Counted from the first letter of the stretch, positions 1 through 9,071 are shown. The stretch: 43,491 nucleotides of DNA from Bacteroidota bacterium (GCA_022708505.1 JAKIYP010000013.1:1-43491); one strand, 5' to 3'. Notes: generated by a model not told the origin, from the letters alone. Numbers and translations are program-made.

Positions 1-3000
1 GACTCAACAGCTGTTCCATTTGGCGCTCCGGCAAGAATTGTTTGAGCCTCCGGTGCAGCAATGATATTCATATTAGCATCCATCATCAGCAGTTCCAGAT
101 TAAGATTCAATGGTATTGAATTGAAAATCTTCGCTGATATTTCAAGCCCTCCTGAATTCAGATTCATTTCTCCGAGACCCAGATCTATATCGTTGATGGT
201 ATCTCTCAATACGATACTCAAATCTTTACCGAAGGTGAATGGAATCGTGATGTCGTATTTAACCTTGAGTTTATAATTGGCCGCCAGATCGATGAAGTGT
301 TGGTAACCCGCATCAATTGTCGGTTTAAGATCAATTTTGACAGAATCAGGTATTGGTTTAAACAAGTCCTGAATATTGGTTTCAATAAACGTATATTCAG
401 CAGGCATACCAGCATTTGATGGAGCATACCAGTTCGCTGTTTTAACCGTTTCATCCGGAGAATTTGCTTTTGGCAGACTGAAATTGAGGTCAATCTTATT
501 TTCTGTCTGAGCAGTTCCGTTTTTGAACTTGGTCAGAGAGAGTAATGTGTTGACCGGAATTCCGATATTACTTTCCGTTCTGAGTGCAAGCACCGGATTC
601 GAAATGTCGAGTACCACATCATCACCCCGCATGAAATCAGGCAGGTCGTCCAATGCCAGGTTCGGAATGTTCATCTGGTCGCCAAAGTCAACATTGAACC
701 GGCCATAAACCGATTTAAATTCCAGTCCTTTAAGCGTAACGTTCACGTTCACTTTAATATCTTCACCATTTAGTTCTTCACTGTTAATGGTTGGATCTAC
801 AACAGATACGCTAACATCAAAATTAACCTGATCGTCAATAATAAGTTTGCCGTTCAGATCAGAACCATCAAATTTAAGACCCTTTAGCCCAAGGCTTTTT
901 AAAGGTATTATTTTTGATATCTCACCATTCACATTTGAATCAACGAAAGGTTCATCGATTATCAACTCATTGTTGCTGTTTACCAAACCACCGGAAGTAA
1001 ACTGGAGAAGATCAGGGAATTTAATTTTCAGGTTTGCGTTCAATGGATTTTCACCCAGGTTTGGCATGTTGCTGATGGCTATACTCAGGTCGATTCCAGC
1101 CCCGTCTTTCAATAAGATACTATCGAGTGCAACAATTTCAGTCGGAATATCGTTGATTTGCATATCAAGTACTGTTGAATCTTTGAATTCAGCTTCGAGT
1201 GTTTTCAACTGAATAGAAGTGGATTCAATTTGCATTTCAGATACACTGGCTGTAAAAGAGAGCTTTTCATTGGCCATCGCTTCGATGGCTGTTGAACTTA
1301 CATTTCCGGACTCCAACATGACACCACCGCTGATGGAAAATACATCATTAAATGAAAGTATACCATTATTCAGCTTTTTATTGATTCTTAGGGAATCTAA
1401 TTCTAACTCAATGACAGGCGGTATGTTTCCATTGATTATATATGCATTACTACTATTTAAATTAGCATTAGGTTTAAATGCATACATATTGCTGAATTGC
1501 AAAGTGATATTGTTACCTTTCAATGCAAGCGGTAGATTCGGTGTGGTTATGTCAATACGAACTTTGCAACCATCTTTCACTTTGATAACACCTAAACTAT
1601 CCACCTGATCGGCAATATCTATATTAAATGGGAATTCAATATTCGTGGTTGTAATGGTTTCGTTGATATCCTTTGTCGTAACATCAGCAGATTTTAGTTT
1701 GATTGCTGATTCGGTATTAAGACTTACTTGAGGACTGGCAGAAGCAATTTCCTCACTGTTCATTCGACCATTGATGCTAATTTGACCGTTGTATGCAATA
1801 TTCCCTGACCACGTGAGTTCATTATTATTAATCTGTGTTGAAGACAAATCAATCTCATCAAGACTAAGTTTAACAAAGAAACCATTGATTGTGTCTAACG
1901 TAACATTTGTAGCAGTGAAGGTTTTTCCAGCCAGTCCCTTACCTGATAGTTTGAAGTCGTTCGGGAAGGTAATGTTTAAAAAGTCAATTTTGTATTCTGA
2001 CTCTTTCATTTTTGGTAAACCGGTAGGTTTTATGTTGATAACCAAATTGGTATCCAAAGGAGAGTTGATGTCTTTTTCAAAATAAATCGTATTGATAGTG
2101 CTTATCTGTTCAGGTAAAGTGTTGTTGATTTCGAAAGTAGATCCGCCATCGAGTGTGGTAGTAAAAGTAGGAATGTCAAAATCCATATTTTTGATTGTCA
2201 TCCCCGTGATTTTAACAGTCACGACTAAGCCTATTGTCTTAGCATCTAATAACTTACCCGCGAGCAAATCTCCAACAACAGATATGTCACCTTCTACTAT
2301 TACGTTCTTTGATATGTCAATATAATTCTTTTCATTAATCAGGTCGTATTTAGCAGATGGAAAATTATGTAGTGAAGCGATATTCGTTACTTTTGTTGTT
2401 TTGTAATTATTGTTGAATGAGAGTTTTTCATACGGATTTTCATCTCCGTTAAACTTAATTTTTTCGTTAGACAATAAAGGGTTGAATAAAAATAGATCTG
2501 TGGGATCTATGGAAATATTAGGGCTAAAAATGGTTGATGATGCCTTCATTGTCCCGGCAATATTCTTTAATTCAATTGAAATTTCTAACTGTGCTCCTCC
2601 ATTCAAATCAATTTGGTGAATTGTTGTAATTCCTTCTGGAACTTCGATTTTATAATTTATTTCAACTTCAAGCGGCTTTTCATTTTCATCTTCTACTTTT
2701 ACTGTTGATAATGGGATTTCAAGATCAGTAGGGTTGTTGATATTGTTGTTGTTGGGGTCAATAATATTTGCAATTAGATTATTTCTACTCGTTGATCTGT
2801 CTAAAGGTAGAATTGACAACATTTCTGATTTCAAGTCATACTTAGAAAAATTAACGCCGAAATTCTTATCCATGCTCACGGCAGGCGTGATGTTCCCAAT
2901 ATTAACATCAGGAATGTTCATGTCCAAATTTTCCGATTTATTAATTGCAGGTATCTTAAAATCACTGATGTCAATGTCTCCGAAACTGACAGAGGTAGCT

Positions 3001-3326
3001 TGACTAAAGATTTGATCATCGAATTTTAATTTATCAACGTCAAGATCTTTCAGGATGTCTTCAATGGAAAGCGAATCAGAAATGGTCATTCCGTATCCTC
3101 CATCTTCCATGGTCTTGAGAAAATCCATGTCATCAGAACTTAAGAAATCGCCTAATCTGATGGTGTCGGTACTACCGATTGGCAGCGCCAAAGAATCACC
3201 TCCAATGCTTATTTCCGTGTTTACCCCATTTGCCATATCGTACATGGGGTCGACACAAGAATTAATCAGGAGTGTGGCAGTAGAGAGCAACGTAATGCCC
3301 AGTGCCTTTTGCATACTAATTTTCAT
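1..3326 (-). CDS. Giant repetitive surface lipoprotein, 3' end cut by window edge
   Basis: An uninterrupted minus-strand frame begins at ATG 3326 and leaves the window after about 1108 codons, so the C-terminus is missing. The first 24 residues form a lipoprotein signal: MKISMQKALG, a hydrophobic stretch, then lipobox LINSC with Cys24, followed by VDPMYD. The rest is beta-rich and low in Cys, and repeats a loose module: a run like LDSILLKDGAGIDLSI, then an N/P-rich strand, then a run such as LKIKFPDLLQF. This suggests stacked beta-sandwich units on an outer-membrane lipid anchor. I do not recognise a named family and infer only a secreted, membrane-anchored structural or adhesive role. A second ATG lies at 3314, but the first gives the better positively charged n-region. 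A -7 box TAAATTTG lies about 63 bases upstream. No neighbour in the same direction is close enough for an operon; a tRNA gene lies upstream. Confidence 0.8.
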   Translation of the reverse strand, partial: MKISMQKALGITLLSTATLLINSCVDPMYDMANGVNTEISIGGDSLALPIGSTDTIRLGDFLSSDDMDFLKTMEDGGYGMTISDSLSIEDILKDLDVDKLKFDDQIFSQATSVSFGDIDISDFKIPAINKSENLDMNIPDVNIGNITPAVSMDKNFGVNFSKYDLKSEMLSILPLDRSTSRNNLIANIIDPNNNNINNPTDLEIPLSTVKVEDENEKPLEVEINYKIEVPEGITTIHQIDLNGGAQLEISIELKNIAGTMKASSTIFSPNISIDPTDLFLFNPLLSNEKIKFNGDENPYEKLSFNNNYKTTKVTNIASLHNFPSAKYDLINEKNYIDISKNVIVEGDISVVGDLLAGKLLDAKTIGLVVTVKITGMTIKNMDFDIPTFTTTLDGGSTFEINNTLPEQISTINTIYFEKDINSPLDTNLVINIKPTGLPKMKESEYKIDFLNITFPNDFKLSGKGLAGKTFTATNVTLDTINGFFVKLSLDEIDLSSTQINNNELTWSGNIAYNGQISINGRMNSEEIASASPQVSLNTESAIKLKSADVTTKDINETITTTNIEFPFNIDIADQVDSLGVIKVKDGCKVRIDITTPNLPLALKGNNITLQFSNMYAFKPNANLNSSNAYIINGNIPPVIELELDSLRINKKLNNGILSFNDVFSISGGVMLESGNVSSTAIEAMANEKLSFTASVSEMQIESTSIQLKTLEAEFKDSTVLDMQINDIPTEIVALDSILLKDGAGIDLSIAISNMPNLGENPLNANLKIKFPDLLQFTSGGLVNSNNELIIDEPFVDSNVNGEISKIIPLKSLGLKGLKFDGSDLNGKLIIDDQVNFDVSVSVVDPTINSEELNGEDIKVNVNVTLKGLEFKSVYGRFNVDFGDQMNIPNLALDDLPDFMRGDDVVLDISNPVLALRTESNIGIPVNTLLSLTKFKNGTAQTENKIDLNFSLPKANSPDETVKTANWYAPSNAGMPAEYTFIETNIQDLFKPIPDSVKIDLKPTIDAGYQHFIDLAANYKLKVKYDITIPFTFGKDLSIVLRDTINDIDLGLGEMNLNSGGLEISAKIFNSIPLNLNLELLMMDANMNIIAAPEAQTILAGAPNGTAVE

Positions 3327-3388
3327 AATGTTATTATTTTGGGTTGATATAAACAGGGATAAATTTAATTTTCAAACAGAATCGTTTG

Positions 3389-3420
3389 CAAATTTATACA
3401 TTTATTCTAATGTTAAACAA
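3389..3420 (-). promoter_or_regulatory. Putative Bacteroidetes-type promoter for the giant lipoprotein gene
   Basis: Read on the minus strand, the -7 box TAAATTTG (3396-3389) matches TAnnTTTG. A TTG at 3420-3418 sits 21 bases upstream as the -33 element. The predicted start of transcription would leave a leader of roughly 55 bases before ATG 3326. The assignment rests only on motif match and spacing. Confidence 0.5.
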
Positions 3421-3524
3421 CAAATTGTAAATTTTGTTCAAAAAAAACATCATAATATAAAAAAAACCTACACTGGTTTGTGTAAGTTTTTTAAGAATAT
3501 AATATTTATATGGTATTGTCAGAG

Positions 3525-3600
3525 TCGGGATGACTGGATTCGAACCAGCGACCACTCGCCCCCCAGACGAGTACTCTAAACCGGACTGAGCTACATCCCG
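3525..3600 (-). tRNA. tRNA-Pro, anticodon GGG
   Basis: On the minus strand the acceptor arms CGGGATG (3600-3594) and CATCCCG (3532-3526) pair over all 7 bp, with discriminator A at 3525. The D stem GCTC/GAGT is present. The anticodon stem CTCGT/GCGAG encloses loop CTGGGGG, giving anticodon GGG (proline). The T stem GCTGG/CCAGT carries the invariant TTCGAAT loop. The 3' CCA is not encoded, as expected in Bacteroidetes. Confidence 0.95.
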
Positions 3601-3618
3601 CGCTTAAATTTGCGACGG

Positions 3619-3649
3619 CAAAAGTACAATAAATTTTTTAATGTGCCAA
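3619..3649 (-). promoter_or_regulatory. Putative promoter of tRNA-Pro
   Basis: On the minus strand TACTTTTG (3626-3619) matches the TAnnTTTG -7 box exactly, and TTG (3649-3647) lies 20 bases upstream as the -33 element. The box ends 18 bases before the tRNA 5' end, a plausible distance for a short leader. Confidence 0.6.
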
Positions 3650-3678
3650 TATGCAAATGCGATAATGTGCCTTTTTTT

Positions 3679-3754
3679 ACAGTCTACAGTCTACAGTCTA
3701 CAGTCTACAGTCTACAGTCTACAGTCACCACTAACCACTAACCACTAACCACTA
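3679..3754. repeat. Heptanucleotide tandem arrays (ACAGTCT)6 then (ACCACTA)4
   Basis: Six exact copies of ACAGTCT (3679-3720) run through a partial unit (3721-3726) straight into four exact copies of ACCACTA (3727-3754). The array touches the trxB stop codon at 3755. Both words have a 7-bp period, as do the arrays near 14972, 15312, 18707 and 23113. It is noncoding as far as can be seen. Confidence 0.95.
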
Positions 3755-4696
3755 TTAAAGTCCCTTCTCCGACAAATACCTTTCTACCTCAATCGCAGCC
3801 TGGCATCCGGTTCCGGCAGCGGTGATAGCCTGACGGTAATGCGGGTCGGCTACATCGCCTGAAGCAAAAACACCGGGAACGTTGGTTCTGGGAGTTCCGG
3901 GAATGGTTTTGATGTATCCTACCTCGTCGGTTTCCACCCAGGGTTTGAAAATGTCCGAGTTCGGTTTGTGACCGATGGCCAAGAAGAACCCGTCAATTTC
4001 GATATGTACCTGCTCTTCATCAGCCTGACCACGGCGTTTAACTAAATTAGCACCCTGTACCACTTTGTCACCGGTTAGTCCGAGTGTTTCATGCTCGAAT
4101 AAAACTTCAATCTTGGGGTTCTTAAAAACCCTGTCCTGCATGATTTTAGAAGCACGTAAGAAAGGCTTGCGAACAATCAGGAAAACCTTTTCAGCCAATC
4201 CGGCTAAATAAATAGCTTCCTCACAAGCAGTATCGCCACCTCCCACAACGGCAACCTTCATCTTGCGATAGAAGAAACCATCGCAGGTGGCACAGGCCGA
4301 TACTCCTGAGCCTGCATATTTGGTTTCATCGGGTAAACCGAGATATTTGGCCGTAGCACCGGTTGAAATGATGATGGTATCGGCTTCAATAACCTTCTCT
4401 CCGTCAACAGTTACTTTGTATGGAGCTTGTGATAAGTCAGTCGCGGTAACGTGACCGTAACGGATATCGGCACCAAAACGCTCTGCCTGCCTGCGCAAGT
4501 CAGCCATCAATTCCGGACCGGTAGTTCCTTCCGGATATCCGGGGAAGTTTTCCACTTCGGTTGTGGTGGTCAGCTGACCACCAGGCTGCATACCTTCATA
4601 TAATACCGGCGCTAAATTCGCCCGTGAAGCATAAATGGCGGCAGTGTATCCTGCCGGACCTGATCCGATGATCAGGCATCGTACTTTTTCTGTCAT
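3755..4696 (-). CDS. trxB: Thioredoxin-disulfide reductase
   Basis: This flavoenzyme of 313 residues moves electrons from NADPH through FAD and a redox disulfide to thioredoxin in the cytoplasm. Visible motifs are the FAD-binding GSGPAG at residues 11-16, the redox-active CATC at 135-138, the NADPH-binding GGGDTACEEA soon after, and the C-terminal FAD segment GVFASGDVAD. Length and motif order fit the low-molecular-weight bacterial TrxB family. ATG 4696 is the natural start. It is the last gene of a minus-strand run ftsK - lolA-like - trxB, but a 91-base gap holding two repeat elements separates it from the lolA-like gene, so it may be transcribed separately. The stop codon abuts a heptanucleotide array. 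Confidence 0.97.
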   Translation of the reverse strand: MTEKVRCLIIGSGPAGYTAAIYASRANLAPVLYEGMQPGGQLTTTTEVENFPGYPEGTTGPELMADLRRQAERFGADIRYGHVTATDLSQAPYKVTVDGEKVIEADTIIISTGATAKYLGLPDETKYAGSGVSACATCDGFFYRKMKVAVVGGGDTACEEAIYLAGLAEKVFLIVRKPFLRASKIMQDRVFKNPKIEVLFEHETLGLTGDKVVQGANLVKRRGQADEEQVHIEIDGFFLAIGHKPNSDIFKPWVETDEVGYIKTIPGTPRTNVPGVFASGDVADPHYRQAITAAGTGCQAAIEVERYLSEKGL

Positions 4697-4726
4697 ATCT
4701 TTTTGTTTTATTATTGTCTAAAGTCT

Positions 4727-4750
4727 GTCATTGCGAGCGAAGCGAAGCAA
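4727..4750. repeat. Dispersed GTCATTGCGAGCGAAG-type repeat, single copy
   Basis: The segment begins GTCATTGCGAGCGAAGCGAA. It has the same GTCAT-N-CGA-CGAAG design as the inner arms of the element at 41031-41307 (GTCATCCCGAACGGAAGTGA). Repeats of this style are seen between genes in many bacteria. Here it is a lone half-element between trxB and the lolA-like gene. Confidence 0.55.
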
Positions 4751-4765
4751 CCTCCTCTTCAAATA

Positions 4766-4784
4766 GGGCGCAAACATTGCGCCC
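4766..4784. terminator. Hairpin after the lolA-like gene, possible terminator or REP-like palindrome
   Basis: GGGCGCAA (4766-4773) pairs perfectly with TTGCGCCC (4777-4784) across a 3-base loop, just 3 bases beyond the stop of the lolA-like gene. No T-run follows on the minus strand. It may therefore be a REP-like palindrome rather than an intrinsic terminator; its minus-strand form GTAGGGGCGCAA resembles the GTAGAGACGCAA palindromes seen elsewhere in the window. Confidence 0.5.
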
Positions 4785-4787
4785 CTA

Positions 4788-5423
4788 CTATCTTAAATCA
4801 TTAACCACCGCTCCCTTGTATTTTGCTTTATCAAAAACAAAGGTCTTTGGGTTCACGGTTACATCTTTTTGATAACTTTTGAAAGTCAACTCGTTTTTCA
4901 ATCCGTTTGTGTAATCTATTTTGATAGCTTGTAAATTCCCGGATGTCTTGTTCAACTGAATTTCTACTTTCGAAAAATCTGCTTTTTTATTTGTTGGGAT
5001 GAGTTCGATGATGTGGTTGGTCTGGCTTTTCAGTTTGCTGAACTGAATTCTACTGACCGATTTAAATGCTGATATAATAGCAACCGGATTGGTGGCTGCA
5101 AGTTCCTCAGCAGTAGGCTCAGTTATATTTACTTCATCGCTGCTTTCCAAATATGCCCACTGGGTTTTACCATCAAACCACACGGTCAACTCATCTGTTT
5201 TCAGGAAAAACCGGTTTGCGTTCAAAACAATCAATCCTGAAATTTGCTGCGAATTTACACCATTTTTCTCTGAAATCTTCAGTGTAAATTCCGAACGGAC
5301 TGCCCGGGTGCGGAATGATTCTGTAAATTTATTTATAATTCGCTCTGCATCAGTATTATGCTGGGCGTTTATAACGAAAATCGAATTTATGAATAGAAAT
5401 ATAGAAAGAGTGTATTTTATCAT
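4788..5423 (-). CDS. LolA-like outer-membrane lipoprotein carrier protein
   Basis: This protein of 211 residues has a signal peptide (MIKYTLSIFLFINSIFVINA, cleavage expected before QHN), so it is periplasmic. The mature part begins with an amphipathic helix (AERIINKFTESF) followed by alternating strands. It includes VWFDGKTQWAYL, the WFDGKTLW-type signature of the LolA/LolB fold, and ends with NPKTFVFDKAKYKG. Family knowledge says such proteins ferry lipoproteins from the inner to the outer membrane. Sequence divergence from proteobacterial LolA is large, so the assignment is to the LolA-like family. It lies 25 bases downstream of ftsK on the same strand and is probably co-transcribed with it. 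Confidence 0.85.
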   Translation of the reverse strand: MIKYTLSIFLFINSIFVINAQHNTDAERIINKFTESFRTRAVRSEFTLKISEKNGVNSQQISGLIVLNANRFFLKTDELTVWFDGKTQWAYLESSDEVNITEPTAEELAATNPVAIISAFKSVSRIQFSKLKSQTNHIIELIPTNKKADFSKVEIQLNKTSGNLQAIKIDYTNGLKNELTFKSYQKDVTVNPKTFVFDKAKYKGAVVNDLR

Positions 5424-5448
5424 CAGTTCAACCTGTATGTTTTTAAAA

Positions 5449-7959
5449 TCAGTGCAGTTGTTTCAAAATCTGTTCCAAATGGTATTCGTCCATCACGAGT
5501 ACCTGTCGCGCTTTACTGCCTTCGTTCGGACCGATAATCCCGGCCACCTCTAATTGATCGACAATTCGTCCGGCCCGGTTATATCCGATTGAAAATTTAC
5601 GCTGGATGTTGGATGTGGAGCCTTGTTGCGAGCTGACAATCAAACGGGCAGCCTCTTCAAACAGTGGGTCGCGTTTGCTCAGGTCGACACTGCTCATATC
5701 GAGTCCTTCGCCTTCAGCACCAACATATTCGGGCAGGTAGAATGCCGAAGGATAACCTTGTTGTCCACCAATGTGGTGCACTATGTTCTCAACTTCGGGT
5801 GTATCCACGAAAGCGCACTGCACGCGGATAAGTTCATTGCCGGAGGTAAAGAGCATATCTCCGCGTCCGACTAACTGATTGGCGCCCGGGCCATCGATAA
5901 TGGTGCGGGAGTCGATCATGGAAGATACCCGGAAAGCCACCCTGGCCGGGAAGTTGGCCTTGATAACCCCCGTGATGATGTTCACGGAAGGACGTTGGGT
6001 CGCAATAATCATGTGGATACCAATGGCGCGTGCCAGCTGGGCAATACGGGCAATCGGGAGTTCCACTTCCTTGCCGGCTGTCATGATTAGGTCCCCAAAT
6101 TCGTCTACAATCACCACAATATAAGGCAGGAATTTATGTCCTTTCTCCGGATTCAGTTGGCGATTGATGAATTTCTCGTTGTATTCCTTAATGTTACGCA
6201 CATGTGCTTTCTTAAGCAGGTCGTAGCGGTCGTCCATCTCGCGACACAGGGAACTCAGGGTTTCCACTACTTTCGTGGTGTCGGTAATGATGGCGTCTTC
6301 ACCATCGGGTAACTTAGCCAGGTAGTGTTTTTCGATGTCGCCGTAAATATTAAACTCAACCTTTTTGGGGTCAATCAAAACAAACTTTAATACAGACGGA
6401 TGTTTCTTATATAACAATGAAGTGATGATGGCATTCAGTCCGACCGACTTACCCTGACCAGTTGCACCGGCCACCAGCAAGTGAGGCATCTTAGCCAGAT
6501 CGACCATAAAGATTTCGTTGGTAATCGTTCTTCCGAAAGCAATCGGCAATTCAAATTTTGACTCCTGAAACTTTTTCGAGGCGATTACCGAATGCATTGA
6601 AACAACCTGCGGGTCGGCATTAGGCACTTCGATACCAATGGTACCTTTGCCCGGTATGGGAGCGATGATACGGATGCCGGTGGCAGCCAGACTCAACATG
6701 ATGTCGTATTCTAAGTTGCGGATTTTCGAAATCCGGACACCATCCTTCGGTACAATTTCGTACAGGGTGATGGTCGGACCTACTGTCGCCTTGATAGTTT
6801 TGATTTCGATTCCGTAGTTTTGAAGGGTGGTTGTGATACGCTCTTTATTCGCATTCTGTTCCTTCATGTCGATTTGTGTTTCATTATCGGTGCCATAGAC
6901 CTTCAGCAAATCGAGTGTCGGGAATTTATATCTTGACAAATCGAGTGTCGGATCATATTTTCCTAACTTTTCCAGGTTATAAAACGGATCGTCATTCTCT
7001 TCGTTGTTGTGAGTTTCTGCGATGTCGACCGGTTTGTTTTCTTCCACATTCTGAGGCTTCTCGATTTCGAAAGCCACATCATCGGCAGCGGTTTTTACAG
7101 GTGTTTCATCTTCATCATCGTCCACATGTAAAGCATCTTCTTCATTTATTTTGTTCTGAATCCAGTCTTCCGGTACTATTTCAGTCCCAACGGCAACACT
7201 GGGTTCATCAACTTCCTCATCATCCAACTCTTCGGTTTCCTCTTCGATTGCTTCCTTTTTCTTACCGGAAAAAAGATTTTGCAGGAATGTAATGGTTTTG
7301 GCTGTGGTAATGATGCTGTATATCAAAAAAGAACCGATAACCGCCATCAGCAATCCCAGTTCGCCAATGTATGAAATGAGCCATTCGCTGACATAAACCC
7401 CATGTTCACCACCAAGCAGAAAGAATATCTGTGGTTTGAAATAGACATCAATAAAACCAAGCGTTACCGACAGCCATATCAGCCAGAAAGCACTGTGAAA
7501 GAAAGCCTTCCAGAGTGAACAGAACCGTTTGTTCATAAGTCGGAACGATAATATACCTGCAAACAGGAGGATGGCAAATGCTCCGATTCCAAAGCTTTTA
7601 TGGATGATTTGGTGTGCAAAAAGCGCTCCGCCGAATGAAGTGATATTCTGAATGTCTTTTCTTGCTCCGTGTAATTCGCTGAAAGTAAGCTCCATCTTGC
7701 TTTGATCTTCAGCGCCGGTAAAGAAATAAGAAATCATGCCGATGGTAAAATATATCAGCACGAAAAAGAGGCTTAAACCGATGATAAAACGCAATCGGTC
7801 ACTTGACAGGAAGCTGCCAATCTGACTCCAGGTGCCCGGACCATCTGCTTTGTTTGCTGTTTTGCCCTTTTTACTTTTCTTAGGGGATACATTCAAAGGA
7901 ATGGTTTTGGTTTCTTCTTTTGGTTGTATGGCGGCTCTGACAGGTTTCCTCGGTGGCAT
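5449..7959 (-). CDS. ftsK: FtsK/SpoIIIE-family DNA translocase
   Basis: This septal DNA pump of 836 residues clears chromosome ends and activates dimer resolution at division. About four membrane segments lie in residues 55-220. An acidic linker (about 235-330, rich in E and D) follows, then the motor. The Walker A GATGQGKS is near residue 496, a Walker B-like strand VLIDPKKVEF near 530, a second acidic strand IVVIVDEFGDL near 615, and ATQRPSVNIITG near 653. The C-terminal winged-helix gamma domain (about 765-836, including QRKFSIGYNRAG) reads the polar DNA signals that direct translocation. The linker is short compared with E. coli FtsK but ordinary for Bacteroidetes. ATG 7959 gives a basic, Lys-rich N-terminus. 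It heads the minus-strand run with the lolA-like gene. Confidence 0.97.
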   Translation of the reverse strand: MPPRKPVRAAIQPKEETKTIPLNVSPKKSKKGKTANKADGPGTWSQIGSFLSSDRLRFIIGLSLFFVLIYFTIGMISYFFTGAEDQSKMELTFSELHGARKDIQNITSFGGALFAHQIIHKSFGIGAFAILLFAGILSFRLMNKRFCSLWKAFFHSAFWLIWLSVTLGFIDVYFKPQIFFLLGGEHGVYVSEWLISYIGELGLLMAVIGSFLIYSIITTAKTITFLQNLFSGKKKEAIEEETEELDDEEVDEPSVAVGTEIVPEDWIQNKINEEDALHVDDDEDETPVKTAADDVAFEIEKPQNVEENKPVDIAETHNNEENDDPFYNLEKLGKYDPTLDLSRYKFPTLDLLKVYGTDNETQIDMKEQNANKERITTTLQNYGIEIKTIKATVGPTITLYEIVPKDGVRISKIRNLEYDIMLSLAATGIRIIAPIPGKGTIGIEVPNADPQVVSMHSVIASKKFQESKFELPIAFGRTITNEIFMVDLAKMPHLLVAGATGQGKSVGLNAIITSLLYKKHPSVLKFVLIDPKKVEFNIYGDIEKHYLAKLPDGEDAIITDTTKVVETLSSLCREMDDRYDLLKKAHVRNIKEYNEKFINRQLNPEKGHKFLPYIVVIVDEFGDLIMTAGKEVELPIARIAQLARAIGIHMIIATQRPSVNIITGVIKANFPARVAFRVSSMIDSRTIIDGPGANQLVGRGDMLFTSGNELIRVQCAFVDTPEVENIVHHIGGQQGYPSAFYLPEYVGAEGEGLDMSSVDLSKRDPLFEEAARLIVSSQQGSTSNIQRKFSIGYNRAGRIVDQLEVAGIIGPNEGSKARQVLVMDEYHLEQILKQLH

Positions 7960-8087
7960 AATTCAAAATTTACGATAGCTGTGTGTTTATAATTTGCAAA
8001 AATAACAAAAAAATGATGCAGAAATTGTTTTATTTGACATAATTTTACAGAAAATTATTTGAAGTATTATTTTCAACCCGTCACGTT

Positions 8088-9071
8088 ATGACTATCCTCA
8101 AAACTTCTTCGCTGACAATTGGTTATACCCATCGAAAGATTCATACGGTTATTCAGTCGGATTTGAATCTGGTTGTAAAATCAGGTGAAATGGTTTGTCT
8201 CATCGGTCCAAATGGAAGCGGGAAGAGTACCTTGCTGCGGACTTTAGCCGGTTTACAGCAACCTTTATCCGGAAAATCAGTAATCAATGGTGTTGATATT
8301 CAGAAAATTTCTACCAAGGAAAGGGCTTTGCTGATATCGCTGGTGTTGACTGACCGGATTGATATTGAAAACGCCACTGTGAAGTCAATTGTTGCTATGG
8401 GCCGACATCCGCATACCAATTGGTGGGGAAGTGTGAATGAGGAGACCCAGGCACAGGTGCAAAAGGCCATTTTCATGGTTCATCTTGAAAATAAAGCTGA
8501 TAAACTGATTTCGGAATTGTCGGACGGAGAAAAGCAAAGGGTGATGATTGCCAAAGCTTTTGTGCAGGATACACCCATCATTATACTTGATGAGCCTACT
8601 GCGCACCTTGACCTGCCTAACCGGGTGGAAATCATGTTGCTGCTGCACAAACTGGCACACGAAACCGGAAAAACAGTTATTATTTCGACCCATGAGTTGG
8701 ATATGGCTTTGCAGGCAGCCGACAGGGTTTGGCTTATGACTGCCGATCAGGGTGTTGAAGTCGGAGTGCCGGAAGATTTGGTGTTAAATGGTCGTTTTAA
8801 TGAAGCCTTCAGAAGTGATAACTATGTTTTTAATCCCACCAACGGGAATTTTTCCATGAATTATAAATTGGATAAACAGGTGTCGTTGCAGGGAGATAAA
8901 ACGCGGATGTACTGGACGCTACGCGCCCTGGCAAGAGCAGGATATGCAGCAGTAGATAAAGCAAATCCAGCAATTGTCATTGAAAACAATTGCTGGATGA
9001 TAGGGGATAATAAGTATGATTCAATAGAAAATCTCTTATCTGCTTTATCTCACTCCGTGCATCATGCGTAA
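8088..9071 (+). CDS. ABC transporter ATPase, iron/cobalamin-import (FecE/BtuD) type with C-terminal extension
   Basis: This protein of 327 residues carries a full ABC nucleotide-binding domain in about residues 1-240. It has Walker A GPNGSGKST (40-48), signature LSDGEKQR, Walker B PIIILDEPTAHLD and the switch histidine in ISTHELD. The family energises uptake of siderophores, haem or cobalamin. Two features are odd. The Q-loop region reads LLISLVLTDRIDI, without the usual glutamine. About 70 extra residues follow the domain (from roughly GNFSMNYKLDKQ), ending in an NCWMIGDNKYDSIENLL segment. No permease or binding protein lies beside it, so it is an orphan here and must act with subunits coded elsewhere. 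Its last 27 bases overlap the convergent POT transporter gene. Confidence 0.88.
   Translation: MTILKTSSLTIGYTHRKIHTVIQSDLNLVVKSGEMVCLIGPNGSGKSTLLRTLAGLQQPLSGKSVINGVDIQKISTKERALLISLVLTDRIDIENATVKSIVAMGRHPHTNWWGSVNEETQAQVQKAIFMVHLENKADKLISELSDGEKQRVMIAKAFVQDTPIIILDEPTAHLDLPNRVEIMLLLHKLAHETGKTVIISTHELDMALQAADRVWLMTADQGVEVGVPEDLVLNGRFNEAFRSDNYVFNPTNGNFSMNYKLDKQVSLQGDKTRMYWTLRALARAGYAAVDKANPAIVIENNCWMIGDNKYDSIENLLSALSHSVHHA

Noticed and set aside
4727-4784. Possible riboswitch or leader ahead of trxB
   Set aside because: The segment is made of a dispersed repeat and a palindrome; no known riboswitch fold could be recognised.
5089-5553. 154-codon plus-strand frame opposite the lolA-like gene and ftsK
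   Set aside because: It is the antisense shadow of two well-supported genes.
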